Counted from the stretch's first letter, positions 15,656 to 24,682 are shown. The stretch: 64,000 nucleotides of DNA from Sphingopyxis sp. CCNWLW2 (GCF_037095755.1 NZ_JBAWKJ010000002.1:930001-994000), one strand, 5' to 3'. Numbers and translations are program-made. Notes: generated by a model from the sequence alone, not told the origin.

Positions 15656-17440
15656 TCACGCCGCACTGCGCAGCCGGTTCCGTCCCTCGCGCTTGGCGAC
15701 ATAGAGCGCCTTGTCGGCGCGGTAGAGCAGCTCTTCAACGTCGGCCTCGCCGTCATAGATCGCGAGACCGACGCTGATCGTCGCGCTCGGGAGGTCGTCT
15801 TCGGCGGCGGTCCCGATCTCGACCGCCTTGCGGACACGCTCGGCGACGATTTCGGCGGCCTGCGCGCTCGATCGCTGGAGGATGCAGACGAACTCCTCGC
15901 CGCCGATGCGACCGAGCATGTCGGCGTCGCGAAGCGCCCCCTTCGCGCGCTGGGCGACGCGGCGGATCACATCGTCACCGACTGCATGACCGTGCGCGTC
16001 GTTGATCCGCTTGAAATGATCAATGTCGAAAATCGCGACGGCAAGCGGCGCGCCATGGTCGCGCGCACCGGCGAGCGCCTTTTCGAGGAACGCGAGCGTA
16101 TGGCGGCGGTTGGGCAGTCCGGTGAGCATGTCGGTATTGGCAACGCGTTCCGCCGCGCTGCGCGCGGCCTCCAATATCCGGGCATTTTCGACCGTCTCGG
16201 TCACGTCCTGGACGGTGCCGAAAATAGCGACCGCCTTACCGCCCCGTCCCGTTTCGATCGAACCGTGCGATTTGACGTGCCGGATATTACCGTCGGCGCG
16301 CAATATCCGTCCCTGAAATTCGAAAGGCTGGCCGGTTCGCACGGCCTCCGCCAAAATCTTGCGCACCGCCAACCGGTCCTCGGACACATATTGTTTGACA
16401 CTATAGTTGACGTCGACCGGCATACCCGGTTCCAGCCCATGGATGCGATAGCTCTGATCCGACCAGGTTATCGTCCAATGGACCAGGTCGACGCGCCAAT
16501 GCCCCACCAGCGCCGCGGCCTCCGCCTGCAGCAGCCAGCGGTTGCTCTGCTCGAGCCGCCTCGAAAGCCGCCGCTGCACGACGAGCAACGCGGCGAGCGG
16601 CAGCGCGACGACCAGCATCGACAGCAGATAGAATTGCAGGAAAAATATCTTGACCTTCGGCTCACCGTCGATGGCCGCGATCGGGCCAAAACCCTGGGCC
16701 GTCAGCAACGAAGCGATGATCGTGACAATCAATATGCCGGCGGCGGCGCCAAAAGGCCCTAAGCGGTAGGACGCGACAATGACCGCTACATAGGGCAGGA
16801 AATTGACCGGAAACTGCGATTGCGAAAAGCAGATGGCCGTGATCGCGGCGGCACCCATCAATATCGCCGTCGCTTCGGTTTTCATGCCCGCCGGCGCATT
16901 GCTGAACGCATTCGACACGATAAGCCGCGCGAGCATGACAATCGGCGGGGTGACGATCAATATACCGAGCGCGACCGTCGTCAGCCAGGACAGGAAAAAA
17001 TCGAAGCCGGTGCCGGCGAACAGTGTCGCTATGCCCGCGCCCACGAAACTCGCAGCCAGCGCGGCGCCGCAGAAACGCACGACATCGCGCGGCGCCGTAA
17101 AGGATAGTTCGCCGGGTTCGCGCCGACGCAACAGCCACAGCGCGACGGCAGCCTCGACGCCATTGGCAAGAACGAAGGCGGCCGACATCGCGAACGCCGT
17201 GCCGCCAAGCATGTTTGCGGCCATGCTGGACGCCGCCATGCCAGTGAAGGACGCGATTCGCCAGCGCGCGGGCATCAGGAGGAGAAGGGCAAGGAAATAT
17301 CCACTGGGCGGCCACACCGCAGCGATATTGTCTGCTCCCTTGGTCGCATACAGCGACAGGCTGGCCAGCAGGAAATAGCCCGTTGCGGTCAGCAGGAGCC
17401 AAAAGATCGCTTCGACTCTGGGGGGCAGCGACCGGGTCAT
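15656..17440 (-). CDS. Diguanylate cyclase with MASE1 membrane sensor and PAS domain
   Basis: The 594-aa product opens with eight to ten hydrophobic helices containing AAVWPPSGYFLA, the MASE1 signature (to about residue 290). A PAS/PAC domain follows (about 310-425, with FQGRILRADGNIRHVKSHG), then a GGDEF domain. The active-site loop is GGEEF (about residue 510), a functional variant. The inhibitory I-site RDAD lies five residues before it, so cyclic-di-GMP product inhibition is expected. It makes c-di-GMP from two GTP in response to an unknown membrane signal. It is monocistronic; the palindrome pair lies downstream. Confidence 0.92.
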   Translation of the reverse strand: MTRSLPPRVEAIFWLLLTATGYFLLASLSLYATKGADNIAAVWPPSGYFLALLLLMPARWRIASFTGMAASSMAANMLGGTAFAMSAAFVLANGVEAAVALWLLRRREPGELSFTAPRDVVRFCGAALAASFVGAGIATLFAGTGFDFFLSWLTTVALGILIVTPPIVMLARLIVSNAFSNAPAGMKTEATAILMGAAAITAICFSQSQFPVNFLPYVAVIVASYRLGPFGAAAGILIVTIIASLLTAQGFGPIAAIDGEPKVKIFFLQFYLLSMLVVALPLAALLVVQRRLSRRLEQSNRWLLQAEAAALVGHWRVDLVHWTITWSDQSYRIHGLEPGMPVDVNYSVKQYVSEDRLAVRKILAEAVRTGQPFEFQGRILRADGNIRHVKSHGSIETGRGGKAVAIFGTVQDVTETVENARILEAARSAAERVANTDMLTGLPNRRHTLAFLEKALAGARDHGAPLAVAIFDIDHFKRINDAHGHAVGDDVIRRVAQRAKGALRDADMLGRIGGEEFVCILQRSSAQAAEIVAERVRKAVEIGTAAEDDLPSATISVGLAIYDGEADVEELLYRADKALYVAKREGRNRLRSAA

Positions 17441-17529
17441 GCGCCCAGATAACCAAAAACCGGAAAAGAAACCGCTAAATTATGCCGGCTGTGTCTGCGC
17501 CCGGTCGCGCCACGATATCTGGCGGCTCT

Positions 17530-18144
17530 TCAGCCAACCCCGCCAAAGGTCAGCCCGACCACTTCGGCGACCTTCGCCTCGTCCCATTCGATGCGCCGGT
17601 CGAGGATCAGCATCGCGAGGCCGTGCACCAGCGCCCACGCATGGAGCGCCGCGGTATCGGGGTCTCGGGCGCCGGGAAGCGCCTCACCGACTCCGGCGCG
17701 GAGCAGATTATATGCAACGTCGCCGCCGTCATTGCTGCCGTCGGGACAGCGTTCGGACATCTGGCGCGTGAAGCTCAGCCGAAACAGCGCCGGCTCGTCG
17801 TGGGCAAAGCGGACATAGGCAATGCCGGTCGCCTTGAAGCCCGCAACCCCGCCGCCCGCCTTCAGCCACGCCTGCGCCTGGAGCGCCCCGAGCCGCCGCA
17901 GCCCTTCGTCGGCGAGCGCGTCGAGCAGCGCCTCCTTGTCGGGGAAGTGCCGGTAAAGCGCGGTCGCGCTGACGCCGACGTCGCGCGCCAGCGCACGCAG
18001 CCCGAGCTCGGCGCCGTCGGCGTCCTCCAGCCGCTTCAGCCCCGCCGCGATCACCGCCGCGCGCAGGTCGCCATGATGATAAGCGCCCGCCGCCTTCGCG
18101 CCGTCGCTTTTTATGTTGACACTGTTATCTTTGCTCGCCATCAT
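17530..18144 (-). CDS. TetR/AcrR-family transcriptional regulator
   Basis: The product is about 204 aa. The N-terminal helix-turn-helix reads LGLRALARDVGVSATALYRHFPDKEALLDALA, typical of TetR. The C-terminal part, with HDEPALFRLSFTRQM and WALVHGLAMLILDRRI, matches the TetR_C_13/WHG ligand-binding type. Two adjacent ATGs (18144, 18141) are possible starts, and no strong ribosome-binding site is visible. It is divergent from the carotenoid oxygenase with only 82 bases between starts. Control of that gene and of itself is therefore the simplest guess; the effector is unknown. Confidence 0.88.
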   Translation of the reverse strand: MMASKDNSVNIKSDGAKAAGAYHHGDLRAAVIAAGLKRLEDADGAELGLRALARDVGVSATALYRHFPDKEALLDALADEGLRRLGALQAQAWLKAGGGVAGFKATGIAYVRFAHDEPALFRLSFTRQMSERCPDGSNDGGDVAYNLLRAGVGEALPGARDPDTAALHAWALVHGLAMLILDRRIEWDEAKVAEVVGLTFGGVG

Positions 18145-18160
18145 GTTGTCACTGTAAACA
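18114..18160. promoter_or_regulatory. Direct repeats, candidate TetR operators
   Basis: TGTTGACACTGTTA at 18114-18127 and TGTTGTCACTGTAA at 18144-18157 agree at 12 of 14 bases and are spaced 30 bases apart, about three helical turns. The second copy is part of an imperfect palindrome (TGTT...AACA, 18144-18160) and lies against the TetR start codon; the first is inside the TetR coding region. Confidence 0.42.
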
Positions 18161-18226
18161 TATCGAGTCGTCCGCACAAGCCCCCGCCACGCGGTACTTT
18201 CGCCAACATCCGTAAGGAGCAATATC

Positions 18227-19666
18227 ATGGCAAGCAATGTCGAAACCCTGATCCGCGGCGCGGTTGTCAAAGGCATCGGCAAGGTCGCCGACTTCAACCG
18301 CAAGCGCCTCCCCCGCCCCACCGACGCGCACCCGTTCCTGACGGGCATCCACAAACCGATGACCGAAGAGGTCACGCTGGAGCAATTGCGCGTCGAGGGC
18401 GAAATCCCCGCCGCGCTGACCGGCCGTTATCTGCGCAACGGGCCGAACCCCGCGGCCGCCCCCGATCCCGCCAGCTACCACTGGTTCACCGGCGCCGGCA
18501 TGGTCCACGGCATCCGCATCGAAGGCGGCAAGGCCGACTGGTATCGCAATCGCTGGGTACGCGGCAGCGAAGCATGCGCCGTGCTCGGCGAGGAATTGCC
18601 CCCGGGGCCGCGCGAAACCAGCGACGCGCCGAACACCAATGTCGTCGGCCTCGCGGGCCGCACTTTCGCGATCGTCGAAGCCGGCGGCAAGCCCGTCGAA
18701 CTCGGCTATGAACTGAACACGATCGCGCACAACCCGTTCGACGGCACATTGGCCGGCGCCTATACCGCGCACCCACATCACGACCCGCTTACCGACGAAA
18801 TGCACGCGATCACCTATCGCGGCGACGAGCCGAACAAGGTCTGGCACGTCGTGCTCGACAAGGACGCACACGTCGTCCGCGAGGAAGCGATCGCGGTCAG
18901 CGACGGGCCCTCGATCCATGACTGCGCGATCACCGAAAATTACGTGCTCGTCTTTGACCTCCCCGTCACCTTCTCGATGAAGATGCTGCTTGGCGGCTAT
19001 CGCTTCCCCTATGCGTGGAACGACGCGCATCAGGCGCGCGTCGGCCTCCTCCCCCGGAAAGGTAGCGGTGACGAGGTGATCTGGGTTCCCGTCGAACCCT
19101 GCTATGTCTTCCACCCTGCCAACGCCTATGAAGCAGCCGACGGCAAGGTGATCGTCGACGTCGTCGCGCACGAGACGATGTTCGCGAGTTCGAAGCGCGG
19201 CCCCGACAGCGAAAAGTCGCGGATGGAACGCTGGACGATCGACCCGGTCGCCGGAACGACGACCCGCACCGTCATCCACGATCATGCGCAGGAATTCCCG
19301 CGCTATGACGAGCGGTTGACGACGAAGCCCTATCGCTACGCCTATACGATCGCGATCCCCGACGGGAAATCGGCCGAATGGGCACTCGCCGAGACGCGCC
19401 TGTTCAGGCACGATTTGGGCAAGGGCACGACCGCCATCCACGATTTCGGCCCCGGCCGGCATCCGGGCGAGTTCGTCTTCGTCCCGCGCAGTGAAAGCGG
19501 TGCCGAGGATGACGGCTGGCTGATCGGGCTGGTCGTGAACATGAATGACGAGACGACCGCGCTCGTCATCCTCAACGCCGACGACTTTACCGGGTCACCG
19601 CAAGCTGTCGTGCATCTGCCGCACCGGGTTCCCCCTGGCTTTCACGGGAACTGGGTCGCGGATTGA
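18227..19666 (+). CDS. Carotenoid/stilbene cleavage oxygenase
   Basis: The 479-aa product belongs to the seven-bladed beta-propeller carotenoid oxygenase family, non-haem iron(II) enzymes that split a C=C double bond with O2. The four iron-binding histidines are visible at expected places: His182 (TAHPHHD), His231 (SIHDCAI), His296 (YVFHPANAYE) and His473 (PPGFHGNW). The early motif GRYLRNGPNP is also diagnostic. The ATG at 18227 follows AAGGAGC. Sphingomonad members often act on lignostilbenes rather than carotenoids, and sequence inspection alone cannot settle the substrate. It is divergent from a TetR regulator, and its 3' end overlaps the convergent nucleotidyltransferase gene by 80 bases. 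Confidence 0.93.
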   Translation: MASNVETLIRGAVVKGIGKVADFNRKRLPRPTDAHPFLTGIHKPMTEEVTLEQLRVEGEIPAALTGRYLRNGPNPAAAPDPASYHWFTGAGMVHGIRIEGGKADWYRNRWVRGSEACAVLGEELPPGPRETSDAPNTNVVGLAGRTFAIVEAGGKPVELGYELNTIAHNPFDGTLAGAYTAHPHHDPLTDEMHAITYRGDEPNKVWHVVLDKDAHVVREEAIAVSDGPSIHDCAITENYVLVFDLPVTFSMKMLLGGYRFPYAWNDAHQARVGLLPRKGSGDEVIWVPVEPCYVFHPANAYEAADGKVIVDVVAHETMFASSKRGPDSEKSRMERWTIDPVAGTTTRTVIHDHAQEFPRYDERLTTKPYRYAYTIAIPDGKSAEWALAETRLFRHDLGKGTTAIHDFGPGRHPGEFVFVPRSESGAEDDGWLIGLVVNMNDETTALVILNADDFTGSPQAVVHLPHRVPPGFHGNWVAD

Positions 19667-20447
19667 CGATGTCGGGACGCTTCATCAGCGCCTCGGTCAC
19701 CCGCAGCGACCTTTCATTGTCTACGTCGATCGCCGTCGCCCCGTTGCTGACCAGCAGCGGGGCGATTTCGATGTCCAGATGGTGCGAAATGCGCTGGAAG
19801 ATGTGGTGGATCGGACCGAGCCCGAAGCGGAAACGGAGCAGGTTGATCAGGCCGAACGCCTGCATCACGCGAAACGGCTTCTTGACGAACTGGCCGCCGC
19901 CGCGAAACGCCTCGGCCGCGCGGAGCGCGTTCGGATGCCCGATCCAATAGGCATTGCAGTTCGATACCGCGACGTCGGAAAACTCGTAAAAGCGCCGCTG
20001 GCCTTCGGGATGGACCGCCAGCACATCCTCGCGCCGCGCCAGCGCGACCCCGGCATCGGCGCCGAGCCGTTCCGCCTCGGTTTCGATCTCGGCGATCGTC
20101 GCGGAGGTCAGCAAGCAATTGTCTGCGGTCGTGACGAGCAGCGGGAAGCTGGCCACGCCCGCGACCGCGAGAACCGAATCCGCCAGATTATCTGCCGCAT
20201 GTACGATGATCAGCCGGTCGCCGAGCAGATCGACGACCGGGTCGCTCAATTCGGCGAGCAGCGCCGCGTGATGCGTCGAAACGAACACCTGCCGCGCACT
20301 GCTATCGGCCGCGCTTTCCAGAACATGCGCGATCATCGGCCGCCCCGCGACCGGCACAAGGCATTTGTCGCCGACGCCAGATGCCTCGGCGAGCGCATCG
20401 ACCGCCCCGGGGCGGCGACCCGCAAGGATCAGGATCGACCCGCTCAT
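19587..20447 (-). CDS. MobA-like nucleotidyltransferase
   Basis: The 286-aa product begins MSGSILILAGRRPGAVD, a variant of the LAGGxSxRMG nucleotide-binding loop, followed by KCLVPVAGRPMIAHVLES. It has the Rossmann-like NTP-transferase fold to about residue 200. The usual acidic metal motif after the central strand is represented by TTADNCLL. Such enzymes move a nucleotide onto a sugar phosphate, cofactor or alcohol phosphate. Its start overlaps the stop of the upstream ATP-grasp gene by four bases (ATGA), so the two are translationally coupled. The last 26 codons lie opposite the end of the oxygenase gene. The substrate is unknown. Confidence 0.75.
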   Translation of the reverse strand: MSGSILILAGRRPGAVDALAEASGVGDKCLVPVAGRPMIAHVLESAADSSARQVFVSTHHAALLAELSDPVVDLLGDRLIIVHAADNLADSVLAVAGVASFPLLVTTADNCLLTSATIAEIETEAERLGADAGVALARREDVLAVHPEGQRRFYEFSDVAVSNCNAYWIGHPNALRAAEAFRGGGQFVKKPFRVMQAFGLINLLRFRFGLGPIHHIFQRISHHLDIEIAPLLVSNGATAIDVDNERSLRVTEALMKRPDIVNPRPSSRESQGEPGAADARQLAVTR

Positions 20448-21472
20448 GCGGCGCTCCTCCGCGCCGCGGCCGGCGCAATCTGACGAAGCATGCTTTCGGC
20501 GACGATCGTTTCGATCAGTGCCGCGTGGGTGAAGCCCGCCGCGACGGCCGAGCGCGAGAACAGTTTTTCGGACCACAGATTGCAGTTGAGATTGACCTCG
20601 AGCAGCCGGACGTCGCCGGTCGTGTGGTCGACGCGAAATTCGAACCGGCCATAATCGAACGGGCGGAAGATATCGGCCATCCGCTTGGTATAGTCGACAA
20701 TCCGCGCCGCAATCGCCGGATCGTCGAACCGCTTGATGCAATATCCAACGTTGCCGACGAGGTCGCGCTTTTCCTGATAGGTACGCAGCTGGGTCGGATC
20801 ATCCTGCTCGAAAATCATCATGGGCAGCATCGCGGGTTCGCCATCGAGCGTGATCACGGGCACCTCGATGTCGCTGCCGTCGATAAAGGGTTCGACGAGC
20901 GCATCATGGTCGAGCGCGTGGATTTCGGCGACCGCCTGCGCAAGTTGAACCCGGTCGTGCGCGTCGCGGACGCCCCACGACGCCGAGCTGTTGTTCGGCT
21001 TTATCACCCAGCGCCGCGCCGGCGGGCAGCGCGACACATCGACGGGCGCGCCGCGGCGGAACAGCGCCCAGGGCGCGGTCGGCACGCCGCGCGCCGCGGC
21101 CTCGAGCTTGGTCAGATGCTTGTCGTCGGACAGCCCGCGAACGATCGGCGAGGCGCCAAGATAGGGCAGACCATGCTGGTTGCAGAGCAACGGCAGCAGC
21201 ATTTCCGAATTGAAGAAGCCACCGCGGTTGAGCAGCGGAAAGACGAAATCGGCGGCAGGCCGGTCGAACAGCGCGGCATAGCTATCGGCGATCAACAGCT
21301 CGATGCCAATCCCTTCGAGCGTCTCGCGCATTTCGCGGTGATAGAGCGCGTGATTGCCGTCGTCGGCATGCAGCCCGCCGGTCCAGCGCGCATGCTTGGC
21401 GATGAACAGAAGCCGCTGCGTTTCGCGCAGCTGGTTCGGCAGCCGGGTCGGGGCAAGGTCGGTGGTTTTCAT
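20444..21472 (-). CDS. ATP-grasp ligase (D-Ala-D-Ala ligase-like)
   Basis: The 342-aa product has an ATP-grasp core. It includes RWVIKPNNSSASWGV (phosphate-binding loop), HDALVEPFIDGSDIEVPVITLDG, and the metal-binding end FEFRVDHTTGDVRLLEVNLNCNLW, with the Glu-x-Asn pair. The family joins a carboxylate to an amine with ATP through an acyl phosphate. The N-terminal segment (GGLHADDGNHALYHREMRETLEGIGIE) is not that of housekeeping Ddl. It is the first gene of a two-gene unit with the nucleotidyltransferase. The pair looks like part of a small-molecule or cell-surface modification pathway whose product I cannot name. Confidence 0.78.
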   Translation of the reverse strand: MKTTDLAPTRLPNQLRETQRLLFIAKHARWTGGLHADDGNHALYHREMRETLEGIGIELLIADSYAALFDRPAADFVFPLLNRGGFFNSEMLLPLLCNQHGLPYLGASPIVRGLSDDKHLTKLEAAARGVPTAPWALFRRGAPVDVSRCPPARRWVIKPNNSSASWGVRDAHDRVQLAQAVAEIHALDHDALVEPFIDGSDIEVPVITLDGEPAMLPMMIFEQDDPTQLRTYQEKRDLVGNVGYCIKRFDDPAIAARIVDYTKRMADIFRPFDYGRFEFRVDHTTGDVRLLEVNLNCNLWSEKLFSRSAVAAGFTHAALIETIVAESMLRQIAPAAARRSAA

Positions 21473-21759
21473 GCGCGGCGTTGATCACGGCCAGGTTGCG
21501 CGGGAATGACGAATTGGTGACCCGGCCGACACCAAAGCGCAAAGCCCCTGTCATATTGAAGCGCACGTCCTCGGAAATGCGGGCTCCCGGGCCCGGCCCG
21601 GGCGATCGATCGCACCGGTCCGCCCGGCCGCAAAAATGATGAGACGGCACGACCAGCCGCACCGGAATCCTCGCCGCGCCGTTCGGCAGCCACGGCTCAT
21701 CCCGGAAACCGCGTTGTCCGAGCAGCATTTTCGGGGAGTGGCTCGTTCGTGCTTTCACT

Positions 21760-22797
21760 ATGACAAGAAATATCGCCCTCTCCCGCCCCGCCATGAGCGC
21801 GATTGCCGCGTTCCTGGTTCTGTCCACCCCCGGCGCTCTTGCGCAGGAAGCCCCGACCGTTACGATGACCCCTCCGGTCGCGGCGCCGACCCCGCAGACC
21901 CCGCCCACGGTGCCCGAACCGAGCACCACCGCCCCGGTCGCAACCCCGCAGACCGCGCAGCCCGCCGCACCGGCACCTCTTATCCGCGTCCCGCTGGACA
22001 TCCCCGCCGAAAAGACCGCTCCCGCACCCAAGGCAGCGCAGCGCGCCGCGGCGCCCGCCCCGGCGCGCGCCGAACGCGCAGCGCCGCGTACGCGCTCTGC
22101 AGCGCCCGTAGCGGCGGCAGCCACCCCTGCCGCGGCGCCCGCCGCCGAGGCTCCGGTTATCGAGGAAGCCACGCCAATCGCCGCCCCGATGGCAGCGCCG
22201 ACCGAACCGATCGCCGAGCCCACGCCGCTGCCCGCTGAAGCCGCGAGCACGACCGGCGATGCCTTTCCGTGGGAGATTGCGGGTGGCGCAGCCGCGCTGC
22301 TGATCATCGGCGGTGCCGGATTTGCCTTCGCCCGTCGCCGCCGCGTGGTCGGCGAGGAAGCCACCGTCTATGACTATGAGCCTGCGCCGCGCGCTGCAGC
22401 CGAGCCGGTGACCGGCGAAACGCAACCGTGGATTACGCCCGCCTATGCCCCGCGCGAAGAGGAAGAGGTCGCTCTGCGGACCGTTCCCGCCTTTGTCGCG
22501 GCACCGAGCGGAAGCATGGGTCGTCACGAAGCGATGGCGATGGCCGGGCCCACCGACGACAATCCCTTTGCGACGCTCAGCAAGCGGCTGAAGCATGCGC
22601 GTTTCCTCGATCGCCAGGAACGCACCGTCTATGACGAGACGCTCGGCGCGCAGAAAGACATGACCCGCAAGCCGGTCAGCGCTTGGGAAATCGCCCAGCG
22701 CCCTGCCCCGGCGACGCAGGAACAGGATGTGCGCCGCCCCGAACCCGCGCGTGTCCGCACGTCGACCAGCTTCCGCCCGGGCTATTCCAAGAGCTGA
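21760..22797 (+). CDS. Ala/Pro-rich exported protein with one membrane segment
   Basis: The 345-aa product has a signal peptide (SAIAAFLVLSTPGALAQEA), then about 130 residues dominated by Ala, Pro and Thr. A single transmembrane helix follows (WEIAGGAAALLIIGGAGFAFA, about residues 168-188), then RRRR and a cytoplasmic-type C-terminal part containing DNPFATLSKRLKHARFLDRQER. Similar low-complexity proteins occur in sphingomonads without known function. The helix-plus-arginine arrangement resembles a sorting anchor but there is no LPXTG motif. The ATG at 21760 has a weak ribosome-binding site; 21793 is an alternative. It is followed by the shared terminator at 22835-22868. Confidence 0.7.
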   Translation: MTRNIALSRPAMSAIAAFLVLSTPGALAQEAPTVTMTPPVAAPTPQTPPTVPEPSTTAPVATPQTAQPAAPAPLIRVPLDIPAEKTAPAPKAAQRAAAPAPARAERAAPRTRSAAPVAAAATPAAAPAAEAPVIEEATPIAAPMAAPTEPIAEPTPLPAEAASTTGDAFPWEIAGGAAALLIIGGAGFAFARRRRVVGEEATVYDYEPAPRAAAEPVTGETQPWITPAYAPREEEEVALRTVPAFVAAPSGSMGRHEAMAMAGPTDDNPFATLSKRLKHARFLDRQERTVYDETLGAQKDMTRKPVSAWEIAQRPAPATQEQDVRRPEPARVRTSTSFRPGYSKS

Positions 22798-22834
22798 GCG
22801 CCCGATAATCTGCGGTGGTCCCCTCACCGCATAG

Positions 22835-22868
22835 AAAAAGGGCGGTGCCTCGCGGCACCGCCCTTTCT
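22835..22868. terminator. Bidirectional terminator between the Ala/Pro-rich gene and rplL
   Basis: The perfect stem GGGCGGTGCC-TCGC-GGCACCGCCC (22840-22863) has five A on the left and TTTCTC on the right. It can therefore end rplJL transcripts on the minus strand (T5 after the stem) and the convergent plus-strand gene. Confidence 0.88.
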
Positions 22869-22920
22869 CATTTTCGCTGGAACCCGGCCGGATGATCCGG
22901 CCGGAACCCATCCAACCGAA

Positions 22921-23298
22921 TTACTTCAGTTCGACGGTGCCGCCGGCAGCGAGAATCTTGGCCTTCAGCTCTTCAGCTTCTGCCTTGTTCACGCCTTCCT
23001 TGATGGCCTTCGGTGCGCCTTCGACGAGTGCCTTGGCTTCGCCCAGACCCAGACCGGTGATCGCACGGACTTCCTTAATCACGTTGATCTTGTTGCCGCC
23101 GTCACCCGTCAGGATGACGTCGAATTCGGTCTGCTCTTCAGCAGCCGGGCCAGCAGCGGCAGCAGCCGGAGCGGCAGCAACAGCAGCGGCAGCCGAAACG
23201 CCCCACTTTTCTTCGAGCAGCTTCGACAGGTCAGCCGCTTCGAGGACGGTCAGCGCCGACAGTTCTTCAACGATCTTTGCAAGATCAGCCATGTTCAT
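22921..23298 (-). CDS. rplL: Ribosomal protein bL12 (L7/L12)
   Basis: The 125-aa product has the N-terminal dimerisation helices ([27 protein letters not shown]), an Ala-rich hinge (about residues 34-52) and the C-terminal factor-binding domain ([36 protein letters not shown]). It forms the ribosomal stalk with bL10 and recruits translation GTPases. It follows rplJ by 53 bases in the same transcript and precedes a strong terminator. Unlike in many bacteria, rpoB does not follow. Confidence 0.98.
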   Translation of the reverse strand: MNMADLAKIVEELSALTVLEAADLSKLLEEKWGVSAAAAVAAAPAAAAAGPAAEEQTEFDVILTGDGGNKINVIKEVRAITGLGLGEAKALVEGAPKAIKEGVNKAEAEELKAKILAAGGTVELK

Positions 23299-23351
23299 TC
23301 TCCATCAGAACCGGGATATCCCGGTAGTAAGTTTAAAGGGTTAGTTCGAAA

Positions 23352-23867
23352 TCACGCTGCTTCTTTGGCGGCATATGCGCCAAAAACCCGCGCCAACTGG
23401 CCCGCCGGGGCTGCGGCAATCTGCGCAACCTTGGTGGCCGGAGCCTGCACCAGACCGATGATCTTGGCGCGGAGCTCGTCGAGCGAGGGAAGCGAAGCAA
23501 GCGCCTTCACGCCATCTACGTCGAGGACCACGTCGCCCATGCCGCCACCAACGATTTCAAGCTTGTCGTTGGTCTTGGCAAATTCCACGGCGATCTTTGC
23601 AGCCGAGACCGGATCGGTCGAGGTTGCGAGGGCCGTGGGACCGGTCAGCAGTTCGCCGATACCGGTGTAGGACGTGCCATCGAGCGCGATTTTGGCAAGA
23701 CGGTTCTTCGTGACGCGAAAGTCGGCCCCTGCATCGCGCATCTGCTGGCGCAGCACCGTCGACTGAGCGACGGTCATGCCGAGGTTGCGGACGACCACAA
23801 CAGCAGCAGCTGATCCCAGCGTAGCGTTCAGCGAGGATACGGCTTCGGCCTTTTCCGTACGATCCAT
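23352..23867 (-). CDS. rplJ: Ribosomal protein uL10
   Basis: The 171-aa product starts [14 protein letters not shown] at 23867, with GGAG in the preceding 13 bases. It has the uL10 rRNA-binding fold ([39 protein letters not shown]) and the C-terminal helix that binds bL12 dimers ([14 protein letters not shown]). A longer in-frame extension upstream is open but matches nothing in the family. It heads the rplJ-rplL unit behind a long leader and the promoter at 24142-24169. Confidence 0.97.
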   Translation of the reverse strand: MDRTEKAEAVSSLNATLGSAAAVVVVRNLGMTVAQSTVLRQQMRDAGADFRVTKNRLAKIALDGTSYTGIGELLTGPTALATSTDPVSAAKIAVEFAKTNDKLEIVGGGMGDVVLDVDGVKALASLPSLDELRAKIIGLVQAPATKVAQIAAAPAGQLARVFGAYAAKEAA

Positions 23868-24141
23868 GCCTATACTCCACTCATCTGCCCGGATGCGCGC
23901 ACGCCGAAACGCATGCGCCGCCGGGCGGCTAACACACGCAAATGCCGATGCGAGCCAAGGCTCACCTGCATTTGCGCAACGATGTCCGATGGGGTCGGTC
24001 AAGACGCGTCGCCTGATCAAACAGGCGGGCGACCGAAAAAGACTGTTCCCCGTCTCGGCTGGAAATTAAGAAGGGCAAATCCCCTTCACCAACTGTCTCG
24101 GACGGAATTGCCACGGCCGAGACCGAGGCAACACGGGGGCG
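23868..24141 (-). promoter_or_regulatory. Long structured leader of rplJL (candidate L10 leader)
   Basis: About 270 bases of non-coding RNA would separate the promoter from rplJ. They contain strong pairing potential, for example GCAAATGC against GCATTTGC in the 23937-23978 region around a short intervening stem. Autogenous control of rplJL by uL10-bL12 binding to such a leader is known in other bacteria. The assignment here rests on position and foldability only, not on a matched motif. Confidence 0.45.
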
Positions 24142-24169
24142 CTAATAGCGTGGGTGGGCGCGGAGTCAA
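24142..24169 (-). promoter_or_regulatory. Sigma-70 promoter of rplJL
   Basis: On the minus strand TTGACT (24164-24169) and TATTAG (24142-24147) are separated by 16 bases. It lies upstream of the rplJ leader and downstream of no same-strand gene. This indicates that rplJL starts its own transcript rather than reading through from rplKA. Confidence 0.65.
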
Positions 24170-24238
24170 GGCCAATGGCGGGATTTCGGTCGCCTTCGGG
24201 CTTGGCGAGCCTTGTCGCGATCGACTAAAGCCCCCGCC

Positions 24239-24682
24239 ATGATACGGATCCGACAATCGACACCCGCCGACGGCGAGCGCGCTGTCGAGATATGGCGCGA
24301 CGCCGTCGATGCGACGCACGACTTTCTAACCTCCGAAGACCGCGCCGCGATCGAAGCCGAAGTCCAGTCCTTCCTTCCCGCAGCGCCGCTCTGGCTCGCG
24401 GTCGACGCCGATGACCGGCCGATCGGCTTCATGCTGCTCGACGGATCGAGCATGGAGGCGCTGTTCATCGATCCCGCATATCGCGGGGCGGGTGTCGGGC
24501 GGGCGCTGGTCGCGCATGCGCTGGAACGCCAGCCGACGCTGACAACCGAAGTGAACGAACAGAATGGGCAAGCCGTCGGCTTTTATGAGCGCCTGGGCTT
24601 CGTGCCCACCGGTCGATCAGAACGCGATAGCCAGGGGCGTGCCTATCCGCTGATTCACTTGCGCTTCGCGCCGCAAAGCTGA
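24239..24682 (+). CDS. GNAT-family N-acetyltransferase, YjaB-like
   Basis: The 147-aa product runs MIRIRQSTPADGERAVEIWRD. Its DATHDFL, FLPAAPLWLAVD, GFMLL, MEALFIDPAYRGAGVGRALV and TEVNEQNGQAVGFYERLGF blocks closely follow E. coli YjaB along its whole length. The acetyl-CoA pyrophosphate loop is RGAGVGRA. It transfers an acetyl group from acetyl-CoA to an unidentified amine. The ATG at 24239 is chosen because the family starts there. Monocistronic. Confidence 0.88.
   Translation: MIRIRQSTPADGERAVEIWRDAVDATHDFLTSEDRAAIEAEVQSFLPAAPLWLAVDADDRPIGFMLLDGSSMEALFIDPAYRGAGVGRALVAHALERQPTLTTEVNEQNGQAVGFYERLGFVPTGRSERDSQGRAYPLIHLRFAPQS

Noticed and set aside
19587..19666. Frameshift or misassembly where the oxygenase and nucleotidyltransferase genes overlap by 80 bases
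   Set aside because: Both frames run intact to normal stops, and the oxygenase keeps its final iron ligand; a convergent overlap is the simpler reading.
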